A stretch of DNA of 64,000 nt from Candidatus Fermentibacter sp. (GTDB lineage: Bacteria > Fermentibacterota > Fermentibacteria > Fermentibacterales > Fermentibacteraceae): NCBI GenBank assembly GCA_030373045.1, contig JAUCPW010000029.1, forward strand, positions 62,001 to 126,000, read 5' to 3'. The notes under the pieces are model-generated. The model saw only the letters and a list, made by a program, of their open reading frames with translations, ran no database searches and was not told the origin of the DNA. Position numbers and translations under genes: made by a program. Shown one piece after another: positions 9,192-18,739 of this stretch; the first letter of the stretch is position 1, and each line of letters starts with the position of its first letter.

Positions 9192-10334
9192 ATGCCGGTA
9201 CCCTTCCTCGACCTCAAGCAGCAGTACGCGGCGATCGGCGCCGAGATAACGGCGGGACTGACAGAGGTCTTCGAGAACACGGCCTACATCCTCGGGCCGA
9301 AGGTCAGGGCCTTCGAGGAGGACTTCGCCGCCTTCTGCGGGATCGATCACTGCGTCGGCATGTCCAGCGGGACGGACGCCGTGCATGCGATGCTCGCCGT
9401 TTCCGGCCTCCCCCGCGGCAGCGGGGTGATCCTGCCGCCCAACACGTTCACGGCAACCGCCGAGGGCGTGGTCATGGCCGGCCTCGTACCGGTCTTCGCC
9501 GACGTGGACAGGGGTACGTGGAACCTCTCGCCGCGAGCGGTCGAGGCCTTCCTGGAGGAGAACTCGCGAGGCGGGAGGTCGGTCGATCCGCGTTCCGGCG
9601 CGGCCGTGTCGGCCATCCTCCCGGTGGACCTGTACGGGCGCCCGGCAGAACTTGCCGAGTTCGAGAGCATCGCTGACAGGTTCGGCCTCCTGCTCTTCGA
9701 GGACGCCTGCCAGTCGCACGGGGCCTCGAGGGGCGGCAGGATGACGGGTTCGTTCGGCTCTGCCGCGGCATTCAGCTTCTATCCCGGCAAGAACCTCGGT
9801 GCCTGGGGCGAAGGCGGCGCCGTGACGACCCGATCCGGAGAGATGGCGGAGAGGCTCCGCTCCTTCCGCGACCACGGATCGAGCCGCAAGTACTTCTACT
9901 CCCAGATCGGCCACAACTACAGGATGGAGGCCATCCAGGGGGCTGTGCTGGGCGTGAAGCTCCGGTACCTGCCGGACTGGAACCGAAGGCGCGCGGAGGC
10001 AGCCGCCAGGTACGGAGAACTGCTTGCGGGATGCCCCGTGGAACTGCCGCCGGCCGAGGAGGGTGTCGTCCATTCCTGGCACCTCTACGCCATCCACACG
10101 GAAGCCAGGAAGGAGCTGGGCGAGCACCTCGCATCGAAGGGGATCGGATCCGGGCTCCACTACCCGTACCCGCTGCACCTGCAGGAGGCCTACGCCGATC
10201 TGGGATACGGGGAGGGCGACTTCCCGGTGTCGGAGTTCAACAGCTCGCGGAACATCACCCTTCCCATGTTCCCGGAGATCACGCCGGGGCAGCAGGAGGA
10301 GGTCGCCTCGGCTGTCGCCGGGTTCTTCGGCTAG
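9192..10334 (+). CDS. DegT/DnrJ/EryC1 PLP aminotransferase
   Basis: 380 residues from the ATG at 9192; gggag sits nine bases ahead. The family signature is complete: N-terminal MPVPFLDLKQQY, SGTDAV phosphate-binding loop, FEDACQSHGA (Asp171 binds the PLP ring nitrogen), and the Schiff-base lysine in SFYPGKN (K200). These enzymes transfer an amino group to a keto-sugar nucleotide, making amino sugars for surface glycans or glycosylated metabolites. The neighbouring glycosyltransferases fit that role. The exact sugar cannot be read from the sequence. Confidence 0.9.
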   Translation: MPVPFLDLKQQYAAIGAEITAGLTEVFENTAYILGPKVRAFEEDFAAFCGIDHCVGMSSGTDAVHAMLAVSGLPRGSGVILPPNTFTATAEGVVMAGLVPVFADVDRGTWNLSPRAVEAFLEENSRGGRSVDPRSGAAVSAILPVDLYGRPAELAEFESIADRFGLLLFEDACQSHGASRGGRMTGSFGSAAAFSFYPGKNLGAWGEGGAVTTRSGEMAERLRSFRDHGSSRKYFYSQIGHNYRMEAIQGAVLGVKLRYLPDWNRRRAEAAARYGELLAGCPVELPPAEEGVVHSWHLYAIHTEARKELGEHLASKGIGSGLHYPYPLHLQEAYADLGYGEGDFPVSEFNSSRNITLPMFPEITPGQQEEVASAVAGFFG

Positions 10335-10515
10335 ATGACCGGGAAATGCACCGGGGGGGCTGCGGGAGCAGCCCCTCATTGCTCCTGTCCAGCCACTCGC
10401 CGTCCGACGGGACATCGGTGAAGAAGACGGTCAGATCGGCATCGGTCCTGACGTCGGTCACGCAGATCCTCAGAACGGCCCCGGAAGGCGTGTCGGCCCT
10501 GTAGAGCCTGGGCAT
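10279..10515 (-). CDS. Possible small protein downstream of FmdB-like gene
   Basis: 78 residues from an ATG at 10515 with an excellent ribosome site (ggagg, four bases ahead), 27 bases after the FmdB-like stop. The first 50 residues (MPRLYRADTPSGAVLRICVT and so on) read like a real protein. The last 28 are arginine/proline-rich, lie antisense to the end of the aminotransferase, and are preceded by a stable hairpin at 10356-10375. Either the real protein is shorter or frameshifted, or the genes truly overlap by 56 bases. No family recognised. Confidence 0.4.
   Translation of the reverse strand: MPRLYRADTPSGAVLRICVTDVRTDADLTVFFTDVPSDGEWLDRSNEGLLPQPPRCISRSSSRRTRRQPRRPPPAAPA
10356..10375 (+). 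terminator. Hairpin after the aminotransferase gene
   Basis: Perfect 8-bp stem (GGGGCTGC / GCAGCCCC) with a GGGA tetraloop, 21 bases after the aminotransferase stop. There is no strong U-tract, so its terminator role is plausible rather than certain. It also lies inside the small opposite-strand frame. Confidence 0.5.
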
Positions 10516-10542
10516 GTTCCCTCCCGGTGTCGTCTGCGACGG

Positions 10543-10971
10543 TCAGGCGTCGTAGAGCCCGGGATCCCTCGCGGGAGGCACGGGGTGCTGCGGCCCGGAG
10601 TCATCGTCCTCGGAGAGGCCCGCGTCCTCCAGCTCCCTCTCCACCTGTCCGGGGTCCTCGCCGGCTTCGAGCCTGGTGATGGCCTCGTCCAGCTCCGGGC
10701 CGAGGCTCTCGCCCATCTCGTCCGCCATGCGGCGGATCGCCCTCGCCATCGCGCGCGGATCGCTCTCGTCGAGGCCGGCGAGATCGGCCGGTATACCGTC
10801 ATCCCCGGAGGATCTCGAAGAGGTGCCCCTCACGGTCGCAAACGAGCTCATCACGCGCTCGAGCCCCTTCGCGCCGCACTTCGGGCAGGCCGGACCGGCT
10901 CCGCCCGGCGACCTCACGAAGAACTGGAAGATCAGGTTGCAGCTGCGACAGAGATACTCGTAGATGGGCAA
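10543..10971 (-). CDS. FmdB-family zinc-ribbon protein
   Basis: 142 residues. The N-terminus MPIYEYLCRSCNLIFQ with a second pair CPKCGAKG (CxxC...CxxC) is the FmdB putative regulatory zinc ribbon. The remainder is an acidic helical tail (residues about 60-140), ending in a proline-rich segment. FmdB proteins are small cytoplasmic proteins of uncertain, possibly regulatory, function. The start is fixed by the highly conserved MPIYEY and overlaps the end of the DUF89 gene by 40 bases, indicating coupled expression. Confidence 0.85.
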   Translation of the reverse strand: MPIYEYLCRSCNLIFQFFVRSPGGAGPACPKCGAKGLERVMSSFATVRGTSSRSSGDDGIPADLAGLDESDPRAMARAIRRMADEMGESLGPELDEAITRLEAGEDPGQVERELEDAGLSEDDDSGPQHPVPPARDPGLYDA

Positions 10972-11855
10972 GGATCCTCACCCCCGATCAGGCTCCCGCG
11001 GGCCGCGAACACGGCGCTGCCCGCCGCGAGCCCGGTGAGCCTGGAAATGACTCCGCACTTCACCACGAAGGAATGGTACACCCTTCCGTCTCCGCAGCCC
11101 GCCATGCCCTCGAGGTTCCCCTGCCCCTTGGCGAGGATCGCGTCGGCCGCCGCCCAGGCCTTTCCGAGCGCCGTGCCCATGCGGGACGGGTCTACGGTGG
11201 GCGCGTCGAGGCCGGTGTCGATCAGTACCGCGAATCTGCCGATGCCCGCCCTCTCTGCGTCCGACAGGATCGCGTCGTTCATCACCGGGCCGGGCCTCAC
11301 GGCATATGTGACGCCAACACCGGGTGGCAGATACTCGAGGAAGAGGCGGTCCAGCACAGTTTCGCCGGCGTTGTCGCCCAGAACGAGCAGCCTTCCGCTG
11401 CCGCCCAGGGCATCGAGGAAGGGCCTGCGCCCGTCCAGCGCGAGAGGGCCATCCATCAGACCCAGTATCTCGGCCGATCCCGGGAGGGGGGTTCCCTGTG
11501 CCACGTCCAGGAGGTTGCCCCAGGTCGACATGGCGAGCGCCTCCATCAGGGGGTCCCCCCCTCGCGAGGCCCTCTCCCGCAGCCGGGGGAGCATCTCCAC
11601 GAGCGCGTCCGTTACGGCCGTCTTGAGGCCCGAGAAGATGTCGGCCCCGGCCAGCCTTGCCCTCAGGTCGCGGTACGCCCCGGCGCCTGCAAGGGGTGGC
11701 GGCTCATGGGCCCTGATGCGCCATTCGATGTCTTCCATGTAGCCTTCGAGAAGGGCCGCATGCTCGTCCCCGCCCAGCCCGCCTGCGGCCATGAAGGAGG
11801 AGAGCCCCCTCCGGAAGCAGTCGATGCAGGATTCGTCGCCTGTCCAGCTACTCAT
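10932..11855 (-). CDS. DUF89-family damage-control phosphatase-like protein
   Basis: 307 residues from the ATG at 11855, which overlaps the pdxT stop by 8 bases. The family hallmarks are visible: CIDCF with a CxxC pair (C10, C13), the metal site GDNAGE (D161, N162) and KGQGN (K243). DUF89 proteins are metal-dependent phosphatases that remove damaged or excess sugar phosphates and related metabolites. Its placement directly behind pdxS-pdxT, which handle ribose 5-phosphate and glyceraldehyde 3-phosphate, suggests a housekeeping role in that pathway. This is inference from context. Confidence 0.8.
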   Translation of the reverse strand: MSSWTGDESCIDCFRRGLSSFMAAGGLGGDEHAALLEGYMEDIEWRIRAHEPPPLAGAGAYRDLRARLAGADIFSGLKTAVTDALVEMLPRLRERASRGGDPLMEALAMSTWGNLLDVAQGTPLPGSAEILGLMDGPLALDGRRPFLDALGGSGRLLVLGDNAGETVLDRLFLEYLPPGVGVTYAVRPGPVMNDAILSDAERAGIGRFAVLIDTGLDAPTVDPSRMGTALGKAWAAADAILAKGQGNLEGMAGCGDGRVYHSFVVKCGVISRLTGLAAGSAVFAARGSLIGGEDPCPSTSISVAAAT

Positions 11856-12429
11856 CCCGGGATTCCAGGAACAGGCGGTGGACCGCATCGTCGGCAGTCA
11901 GCTCGGGATGGAAGGAGGAGAGCCAGACCCGGCCGTCCCTGAGGAGGACGGGGCCCTCCTTCAGCGAGCAGAGCACCTCGACCCCGGAGGAAAGGGGTTC
12001 GAGCAGGGGCGCCCTTATGAACACGCCCGGGAAGGGCCTTCCCAGCCCGGCGATATCGAGATCCTGCTGGAAGGAGTGGACCTGCCTCCCGAAGGCGTTC
12101 CTCACGGCGCGGACCCTGGCGAGCCCGAGAGAAGGCTGGTCGACCTCGTGATCGCGTTCGGCGACCTCCGCGGAGAGCAGCACCGCCCCCGCGCAGGTCC
12201 CCCAGACGGGGACGCCGTCACCGACGAGGTCCTTCAGGGGTCCGATCATGCCCCAGATGTCCAGGAGACGGATGAGGGCGGTCGACTCGCCGCCGGGCAG
12301 CACGAGCCGCGAGAGACCGCGGAGGTCGCCGGGCAGCCTGACTTCCCGGACATCCGCTCCGATCCGCCGCAGCATCTCGATGTGTTCGCGGACGCCGCCC
12401 TGGAGTGCCAGGACGCCGACGGGACCCAT
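11848..12429 (-). CDS. pdxT: PdxT, glutaminase subunit of PLP synthase
   Basis: 193 residues, the usual size. It is a class I glutamine amidotransferase: LPGGEST binds glutamine, the nucleophile is C79 in WGTCAG, and the His/Glu dyad is FHPEL (H174, E176). It releases ammonia from glutamine and channels it to PdxS. It starts one base after the pdxS stop, the normal pdxST arrangement, so equal expression is expected. Opening residues GPVGVLALQGGVREH are family-typical. Assignment is secure. Confidence 0.97.
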   Translation of the reverse strand: MGPVGVLALQGGVREHIEMLRRIGADVREVRLPGDLRGLSRLVLPGGESTALIRLLDIWGMIGPLKDLVGDGVPVWGTCAGAVLLSAEVAERDHEVDQPSLGLARVRAVRNAFGRQVHSFQQDLDIAGLGRPFPGVFIRAPLLEPLSSGVEVLCSLKEGPVLLRDGRVWLSSFHPELTADDAVHRLFLESRDE

Positions 12430-12430
12430 T

Positions 12431-13318
12431 TCACCAGCCCCTGCGGGCCATCCTGTCGGCCTCGGGCATGTCGGACACGGAAATCCCCGGCATCGCCTCG
12501 CCGAGGCCCGCGGAGACCTCGGCTATGAGCGCCGCATTCCCGTACTGGCTGACTGCCTTGACGATGGCGGAAGCCCTGCGAGCGGGGTCGGAGCTCTTGA
12601 AGATGCCGCTGCCCACGAAGACGCCGTCCATCCCGAGCTGCATCATCAGTGCGGCATCGGCCGGAGTGGCCACTCCTCCGGCGGCGAAGTTGACCACCGG
12701 GAGCCTTCCGTTCTCCTTCACCCAGCAGACCAGGTCATAGGGCGCCCCCATCACCTTGGCCGTGCTCATGAGCTCCTCTGCGCCCAGGGTGGTGATGCGC
12801 CTGATCTCGGAAGTGACGGCCCTCGCATGCCGGACGGCCTCGACGATGTTGCCCGTGCCGGCCTCGCCCTTGGTCCGTATCATCGCGGCGCCCTCGCCGA
12901 TGCGCCGGAGCGCCTCTCCGAGGTCGGTGGCGCCGCAGACGAAGGGGACCCTGAAGGCCCGCTTCTCGATGTGGTTCTTCTCGTCGGCGGGGGTCAGGAC
13001 CTCGGATTCGTCTATGAAGTCGATCTCCAGCGCCTCCAGCACCTGGGCCTCCACGAAGTGGCCGATCCTGCACTTGGCCATGACCGGGATCGTCACCGTC
13101 TCCTGGATGCGCCTGATGACGTCGGGATCGGACATCCTCGCGACGCCCCCGGCCGCCCTGATGTCCGCGGGGACCCTCTCGAGCGCCATGACGGCCACCG
13201 CCCCCGCCTCCTGGGCGATCCGGGCGTGCTCGGGGGTGACGACGTCCATTATCACGCCGCCCTTCAGCATCTCGGCGTGGCCCAGCTTCACCCTCTCGGT
13301 CGACTCGTCTCTGTTCAT
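12431..13318 (-). CDS. pdxS: PdxS, synthase subunit of PLP synthase
   Basis: 295 residues from the ATG at 13318, preferred over the ATG at 13324 because gaagaggg is then six bases ahead and the codon forms an ATGA junction with the preceding gene. The TIM-barrel enzyme makes pyridoxal 5'-phosphate from ribose 5-phosphate, glyceraldehyde 3-phosphate and ammonia. Both catalytic lysines are present: K82 in IPVMAK and K150 in [11 protein letters not shown]. Cytoplasmic, working as a dodecamer with PdxT. This organism therefore uses the DXP-independent route. Confidence 0.97.
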   Translation of the reverse strand: MNRDESTERVKLGHAEMLKGGVIMDVVTPEHARIAQEAGAVAVMALERVPADIRAAGGVARMSDPDVIRRIQETVTIPVMAKCRIGHFVEAQVLEALEIDFIDESEVLTPADEKNHIEKRAFRVPFVCGATDLGEALRRIGEGAAMIRTKGEAGTGNIVEAVRHARAVTSEIRRITTLGAEELMSTAKVMGAPYDLVCWVKENGRLPVVNFAAGGVATPADAALMMQLGMDGVFVGSGIFKSSDPARRASAIVKAVSQYGNAALIAEVSAGLGEAMPGISVSDMPEADRMARRGW

Positions 13319-13764
13319 CTCCATCCCTCTTCCGCGAGAAGCGCGAAAAGTGCGGACCCGGCTTCGAGCCAGGCTTCGTCTCTTTCGAAGAGCCCGTCCT
13401 CGGCCTCCGTGGCTCCCGCGGAATCCGGTGGTGCGGGGGCGCGGTACATCTCCCTCACGTCCGAGAACGAGTCGAGGTAGGCCGAACAGGTCCAAAGATA
13501 ACTCTTGAGAGCGGATCGTAAATCGCTGTCGCGGGTTCTCCTGACGAGGCGTACGGCGTTGCGGAGGCCGGCCGATGCGCGGGATCCCGCGAGGTCGAGC
13601 AGCCAGAACCTGACGGGGGTGTCCCCGCGCGCCGGGCACTCGGGCACGGCCTCGAGGTATGCGTCGAAGAGCCCGGCCATGCCGGAGTCGAGCAGCAGCA
13701 GATCACCGGGGATGCGGTCGCCCGTCTGCTGGAGCAGAGCCAGTACCGCGATGAGCATATCCAT
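13315..13764 (-). CDS. Hypothetical protein upstream of pdxS
   Basis: 149 residues, mostly helical, with leucine-rich N-terminus ([19 protein letters not shown]) and an acidic C-terminus. I recognise no family or catalytic motif. Its stop overlaps the pdxS ATG (ATGA), so it heads the pdxS-pdxT-DUF89-fmdB transcript. No clear ribosome site precedes the ATG at 13764, so the start is uncertain. The N-terminal hydrophobic stretch is too short and charged to call a signal peptide. Confidence 0.55.
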   Translation of the reverse strand: MDMLIAVLALLQQTGDRIPGDLLLLDSGMAGLFDAYLEAVPECPARGDTPVRFWLLDLAGSRASAGLRNAVRLVRRTRDSDLRSALKSYLWTCSAYLDSFSDVREMYRAPAPPDSAGATEAEDGLFERDEAWLEAGSALFALLAEEGWR

Positions 13765-13840
13765 GCCGGGAAGGTGTCGGTGCGGAGGCCCGCGGTCAAG
13801 GCTTTTCAGGACGTTCCGCAGGTGTTATCTGTTCCTCACG

Positions 13841-14239
13841 ATGAACTGCCGCTGTGCGCCCGCATGCCTGCTCGTGGCGCTGGTCCCCTGCCTTGCGGGG
13901 ACGGCGCACGGCGACATCATAGACGACCTGAGGCTCGTGGGCGTGCCGGCCGACTCGGCGGCGATCCTGGATACGGCCATCGTGATAGGCATGGAGGGAT
14001 CGCTGGCCGAGGGCGACACCCTGCTGAAGAGGTATGGCGGAGTCGTGTTCACGGTGGTCGACAGCATCCTGGCGGGATGGCCCGTCATGGGCATCTGCGT
14101 GGACATCCCGGGCAGCAGGCTCAGGCTGACCGGGGCCGACCTGGCCTCCGCCCTGTCGATGATGGGCGAGGGCTGGGCCGACGACCGCCTCGCCTCCTGG
14201 ATCCTGGATCACACGAGGGTGTTCCACTTCGTGGAATGA
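13841..14239 (+). CDS. Secreted hypothetical protein
   Basis: 132 residues from the ATG at 13841. A signal peptide is clear: MNCRCAPACLL, a hydrophobic core and a cleavage region near TAHGD. The mature part (about 108 residues) contains aspartate-rich and hydrophobic segments and no recognised motif. An upstream in-frame extension exists but would remove the signal peptide from the N-terminus, so the later ATG is preferred. It stands alone between divergent and convergent neighbours. Function unknown. Confidence 0.55.
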   Translation: MNCRCAPACLLVALVPCLAGTAHGDIIDDLRLVGVPADSAAILDTAIVIGMEGSLAEGDTLLKRYGGVVFTVVDSILAGWPVMGICVDIPGSRLRLTGADLASALSMMGEGWADDRLASWILDHTRVFHFVE

Positions 14240-14373
14240 CCCGGCACTTCACAGAACGCTTTTAACCCCTTTAACCATCTCCACGGGACGCGGCCTCCGC
14301 GCGGCAGGATCGCCCCGTCCGCAGACCCCTCGCAACCGGCCGCCGGCTCTCCCTTGCCTCCGACCTCCCGCCT

Positions 14374-15918
14374 CTACCCCTCCAGCAGGCTCCTGAAGGG
14401 GATGCCGCCGCAGTCCGAGAGGATCCGGCCGAAGGCGCCCGACGCGACGAGCCTGTCGACGGCCCTGATCTCCGGGTCGAACCGCCTGTCCCTCACGTCT
14501 CCGTCGATGACGGCCGACAGTGCGTCGAATGCCGCGGCCGTGCCGCGGCCGGGCCCGGTCCTGCCCAGCATGGAGTAGGCCCTGAAGGCGCAGTACAGCT
14601 CGGTGGCGACGATGTAGCGGACGTTCGTCACGACCTCCATGGCCTTCCGGGACGAGATCGAGCCCATCGAGACGTGATCCTCCTGCGCTCCGCTGACGGG
14701 GATGCTGTCGACGCAGGCGGGATGGCTCAGGATCTTGTTCTCGCTGGCGAGGGCAGCCGCCGTGTACTGGGCGATCATCAGGCCAGAATCGAGGCCCGGA
14801 CGCGCGGCCAGGAAGGCCGGCAGCCCGCTCAGGTCGGGATTCAGGAGCCTCTCGATGCGCCTCTCCGACACCGAGCCCAGCTCGGAGGCGGCCATGCACA
14901 GCAGGTCGGCCGCAAGGGCGACCGGCTGGCCGTGGAAGTTGCCGCAGCTCCTGAAGGATCCGTCCGGCATCATCAGAGGATTGTCCGTCACCGACGCCAT
15001 CTCGACCGCCACCGTGCCCGCCGCGAAGGCGGCGGCGTCGCGGGAGGCTCCGTGGATCTGCGGGGTGCAGCGGATGGAATAGGCATCCTGCACCCGGGGG
15101 CAGTCCCTGTGGGACTCGACGATGGAACTGCCGGCCAGGGCGGCCCGGAGATTCGCGGCCGATGCAGCCGCTCCCGGGTGGGGCCTCAGGGCGACCAGCT
15201 CCTCGTCGAATGCCGATGTGGTCGCGAGAAGGACCTCCGCCGTCATCGCCGCCGCCATGTCCGCGGCGTCGGCCAGCGAGGCCAGGTCGAGGAGAGCGCA
15301 GGCGGCGTATGCGGTCAGGAAGGGGGTGCCATTGATGAGGGCAAGGCCCTCCTTGGCCTGGAGGACCACCGGGGCGATACCGGCGCCGGCCAGGGCGGAT
15401 GCGCCCGGAATGGTGCCCTCCCCCTCGCCGAGCACCTCTCCCTCTCCGATCAGCGGCAGGCACATGTGGGCGAGCGGGGCCAGGTCTCCCGAGGCTCCCA
15501 GCGAACCCCTGGAGGGGACGGCGGGGATGATCCCGGCATTGTAGACCGACAGCAGGCAGTCGAGGGTCTCCTGCCGTATGCCGGACCTTCCCCGGGCCAG
15601 CGATGCCGCCCGCAGGATCATGGCCACCCGCACGATGTCGGGAGGCACGAACGGGCCCGTACCGCAAGCATGGCTCAGGAGGAGGTTGCGCTGGAGCTCC
15701 GCGAGCGAATCGCCGTCTATCACGGTGGAGGCCATCCTGCCGAAGCCGGTGTTGACCCCGTAGGTTGGGCGCACATCCGATAGCGCCGACTCTATGGCGG
15801 CTCTCGACGCCGCTACCGCTTCGCGGGCCCGGGGACCCAGCGCGGCCATGACGCCGGCCCTGGCCGACTCTACCTGTGCGAACCCGATTCCGCTGCATTC
15901 CATGGTGATCGTGGACAT
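14374..15918 (-). CDS. hutH: Histidine ammonia-lyase
   Basis: 514 residues. Converts L-histidine to urocanate and ammonia. The MIO cofactor triad is A142-S143-G144 in SLGASGDLAPL, and the histidine-pocket residues of characterised HutH line up: Y53 (PTYGVNTGFG), H83 (LLSHACG) and the QEDHVSMG block. The ATG at 15918 follows ggaaggtcgga. It is a single-gene unit; hutU and hutI are not adjacent, but the last pathway steps are encoded by the fused ftcD at 33997. Secure assignment; contrast the paralogue at 60552. Confidence 0.95.
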   Translation of the reverse strand: MSTITMECSGIGFAQVESARAGVMAALGPRAREAVAASRAAIESALSDVRPTYGVNTGFGRMASTVIDGDSLAELQRNLLLSHACGTGPFVPPDIVRVAMILRAASLARGRSGIRQETLDCLLSVYNAGIIPAVPSRGSLGASGDLAPLAHMCLPLIGEGEVLGEGEGTIPGASALAGAGIAPVVLQAKEGLALINGTPFLTAYAACALLDLASLADAADMAAAMTAEVLLATTSAFDEELVALRPHPGAAASAANLRAALAGSSIVESHRDCPRVQDAYSIRCTPQIHGASRDAAAFAAGTVAVEMASVTDNPLMMPDGSFRSCGNFHGQPVALAADLLCMAASELGSVSERRIERLLNPDLSGLPAFLAARPGLDSGLMIAQYTAAALASENKILSHPACVDSIPVSGAQEDHVSMGSISSRKAMEVVTNVRYIVATELYCAFRAYSMLGRTGPGRGTAAAFDALSAVIDGDVRDRRFDPEIRAVDRLVASGAFGRILSDCGGIPFRSLLEG

Positions 15919-15945
15919 TCCGACCTTCCGGATGATGTGTCCGCT

Positions 15946-15951
15946 AATATA
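15946..15951 (-). promoter_or_regulatory. Candidate -10 box for hutH
   Basis: TATATT on the minus strand, 28 bases upstream of the hutH ATG, the only AT-rich hexamer in the leader. No convincing -35 hexamer is seen 17 bases further up. A similar box in a similar G/C context (ggcTATATT) precedes the radical SAM gene at 38797. Confidence 0.4.
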
Positions 15952-16043
15952 GCCGCCGGCACGGAGTGTGGGTCCCGGGTCCGTCCCCGTCGACACCCCG
16001 GATCCGGGCCGGGACCGGAATCCGAAAGCGGTCAAGAAAGACG

Positions 16044-16073
16044 GGAGGCCCGGGACTCGCGCCCCGGGCCTCC
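16044..16073 (-). terminator. Rho-independent terminator of groES-groEL
   Basis: An 11-bp perfect stem (GGAGGCCCGGG / CCCGGGCCTCC) with an 8-base loop, followed on the minus strand by CGTCTTTCTTG. It lies about 90 bases after the groEL stop, so it most likely ends that operon and insulates hutH. Confidence 0.8.
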
Positions 16074-16163
16074 ACTCGACGAACCTGCCGGTTTCTCCCG
16101 CGTCCCGTCAGTCCGGATCTGTCCTGCCGGACGCCTGACGCCGGAAGCCGGATGCCGTCATCT

Positions 16164-18103
<1,940 letters not shown>

Positions 18104-18174
18104 GCTTCTCGGCTCCTTTCGCCAGAGTGTTCCTGACCAACTATCCGGGGACTTCGTACCGCTAATAAGCAAAC

Positions 18175-18197
18175 GGCATGCCAGATTCCGGCATGCC
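18175..18197. promoter_or_regulatory. Paired GGCATGCC palindromes upstream of groES
   Basis: Two identical 8-bp palindromes (18175-18182 and 18190-18197), 15 bases apart start to start. They sit just upstream of an AT-rich segment (TTGCTTATTAG on the minus strand) that could hold the groES promoter. They could be an operator, or together a hairpin (8-bp stem, 7-base loop). Role inferred only. Confidence 0.4.
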
Positions 18198-18325
18198 GGC
18201 AGGGCAAAGGCATCATGTTGCGCCGCTTTATGCTGCAGATGGCGGCACGCCCGAGGTCGACTCCATCGACCGGCAAGCGGCGCCCTCCGTGGTCAGATTG
18301 GCACTGCCGGACCGGATCGAAGAAC

Positions 18326-18354
18326 GGACGGCCCGGCACGGGGCCGGGCCGTCC
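18326..18354 (-). terminator. Terminator hairpin of the ExbBD/AgmX operon
   Basis: A 12-bp perfect stem (GGACGGCCCGGC / GCCGGGCCGTCC) with a 5-base loop, followed on the minus strand by GTTCTTCG. It begins 19 bases after the stop of the last gene of the envelope-machine operon and separates it from groES. Confidence 0.75.
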
Positions 18355-18372
18355 AGCTGCCCTTGCAGGCCG

Positions 18373-18726
18373 TCAGTTCTCAGAGGGCGGGATGCAGTTG
18401 TACGGCACCGTGATGCTGATGGGTTCCTCGAGGAGACCCGGGCCGTAGTCGAGGCCCTGCATGGCTTCATCGGCCGCCCGGGCCACGGATTCCAGGCCGG
18501 GGTCGCTGGTGATGGAAACCTCGGTCAGGGCACCACCCGGGGCGATCGTGAACGATACCGTCACGGTGCCGGTGGCGCCGGGTTCGATGGTCAGCAGGTC
18601 CTCGTAGGAGACTGCGATGGCATTCCTGATCTCCTCGAGCGCCGGGCGCAGCTCGCACATCGCTATCGGAGCCTGCTGCGCGGCAGCCAGGGCGGCGATC
18701 ACGAGAAGGATGACGGAGTACTTCAC
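18373..18726 (-). CDS. Secreted stand-alone AgmX/TonB-type C-terminal domain protein
   Basis: 117 residues: a signal peptide (MKYSVILLVIAALAAAQQ), then a single domain with pattern TGTVTVSFTIAPGGALTEVSI and ending ITVPYNCIPPSEN. The same pattern closes the 625-residue protein encoded just upstream (SGSVTGVSVSAPG ... VPFNLVPPE). Both resemble the AgmX/PglI and TonB C-terminal fold. As a free periplasmic domain it may compete with or cap the AgmX-like protein. Last gene of the envelope operon, 13 bases after its neighbour. Confidence 0.65.
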   Translation of the reverse strand: MKYSVILLVIAALAAAQQAPIAMCELRPALEEIRNAIAVSYEDLLTIEPGATGTVTVSFTIAPGGALTEVSITSDPGLESVARAADEAMQGLDYGPGLLEEPISITVPYNCIPPSEN

Positions 18727-18739
18727 GGCTCCACCCTTT

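Noticed and set aside
14255-14275. TTTAACCCC/TTTAACC direct repeat after the secreted hypothetical gene
   Set aside because: Too short and isolated to call an element; could be chance or a weak transcription end.
18104-18320. CIRCE (HrcA) operator before groES
   Set aside because: Looked for TTAGCACTC and its inverted partner; only a partial TTAGCG at about 18160 without a matching second arm.
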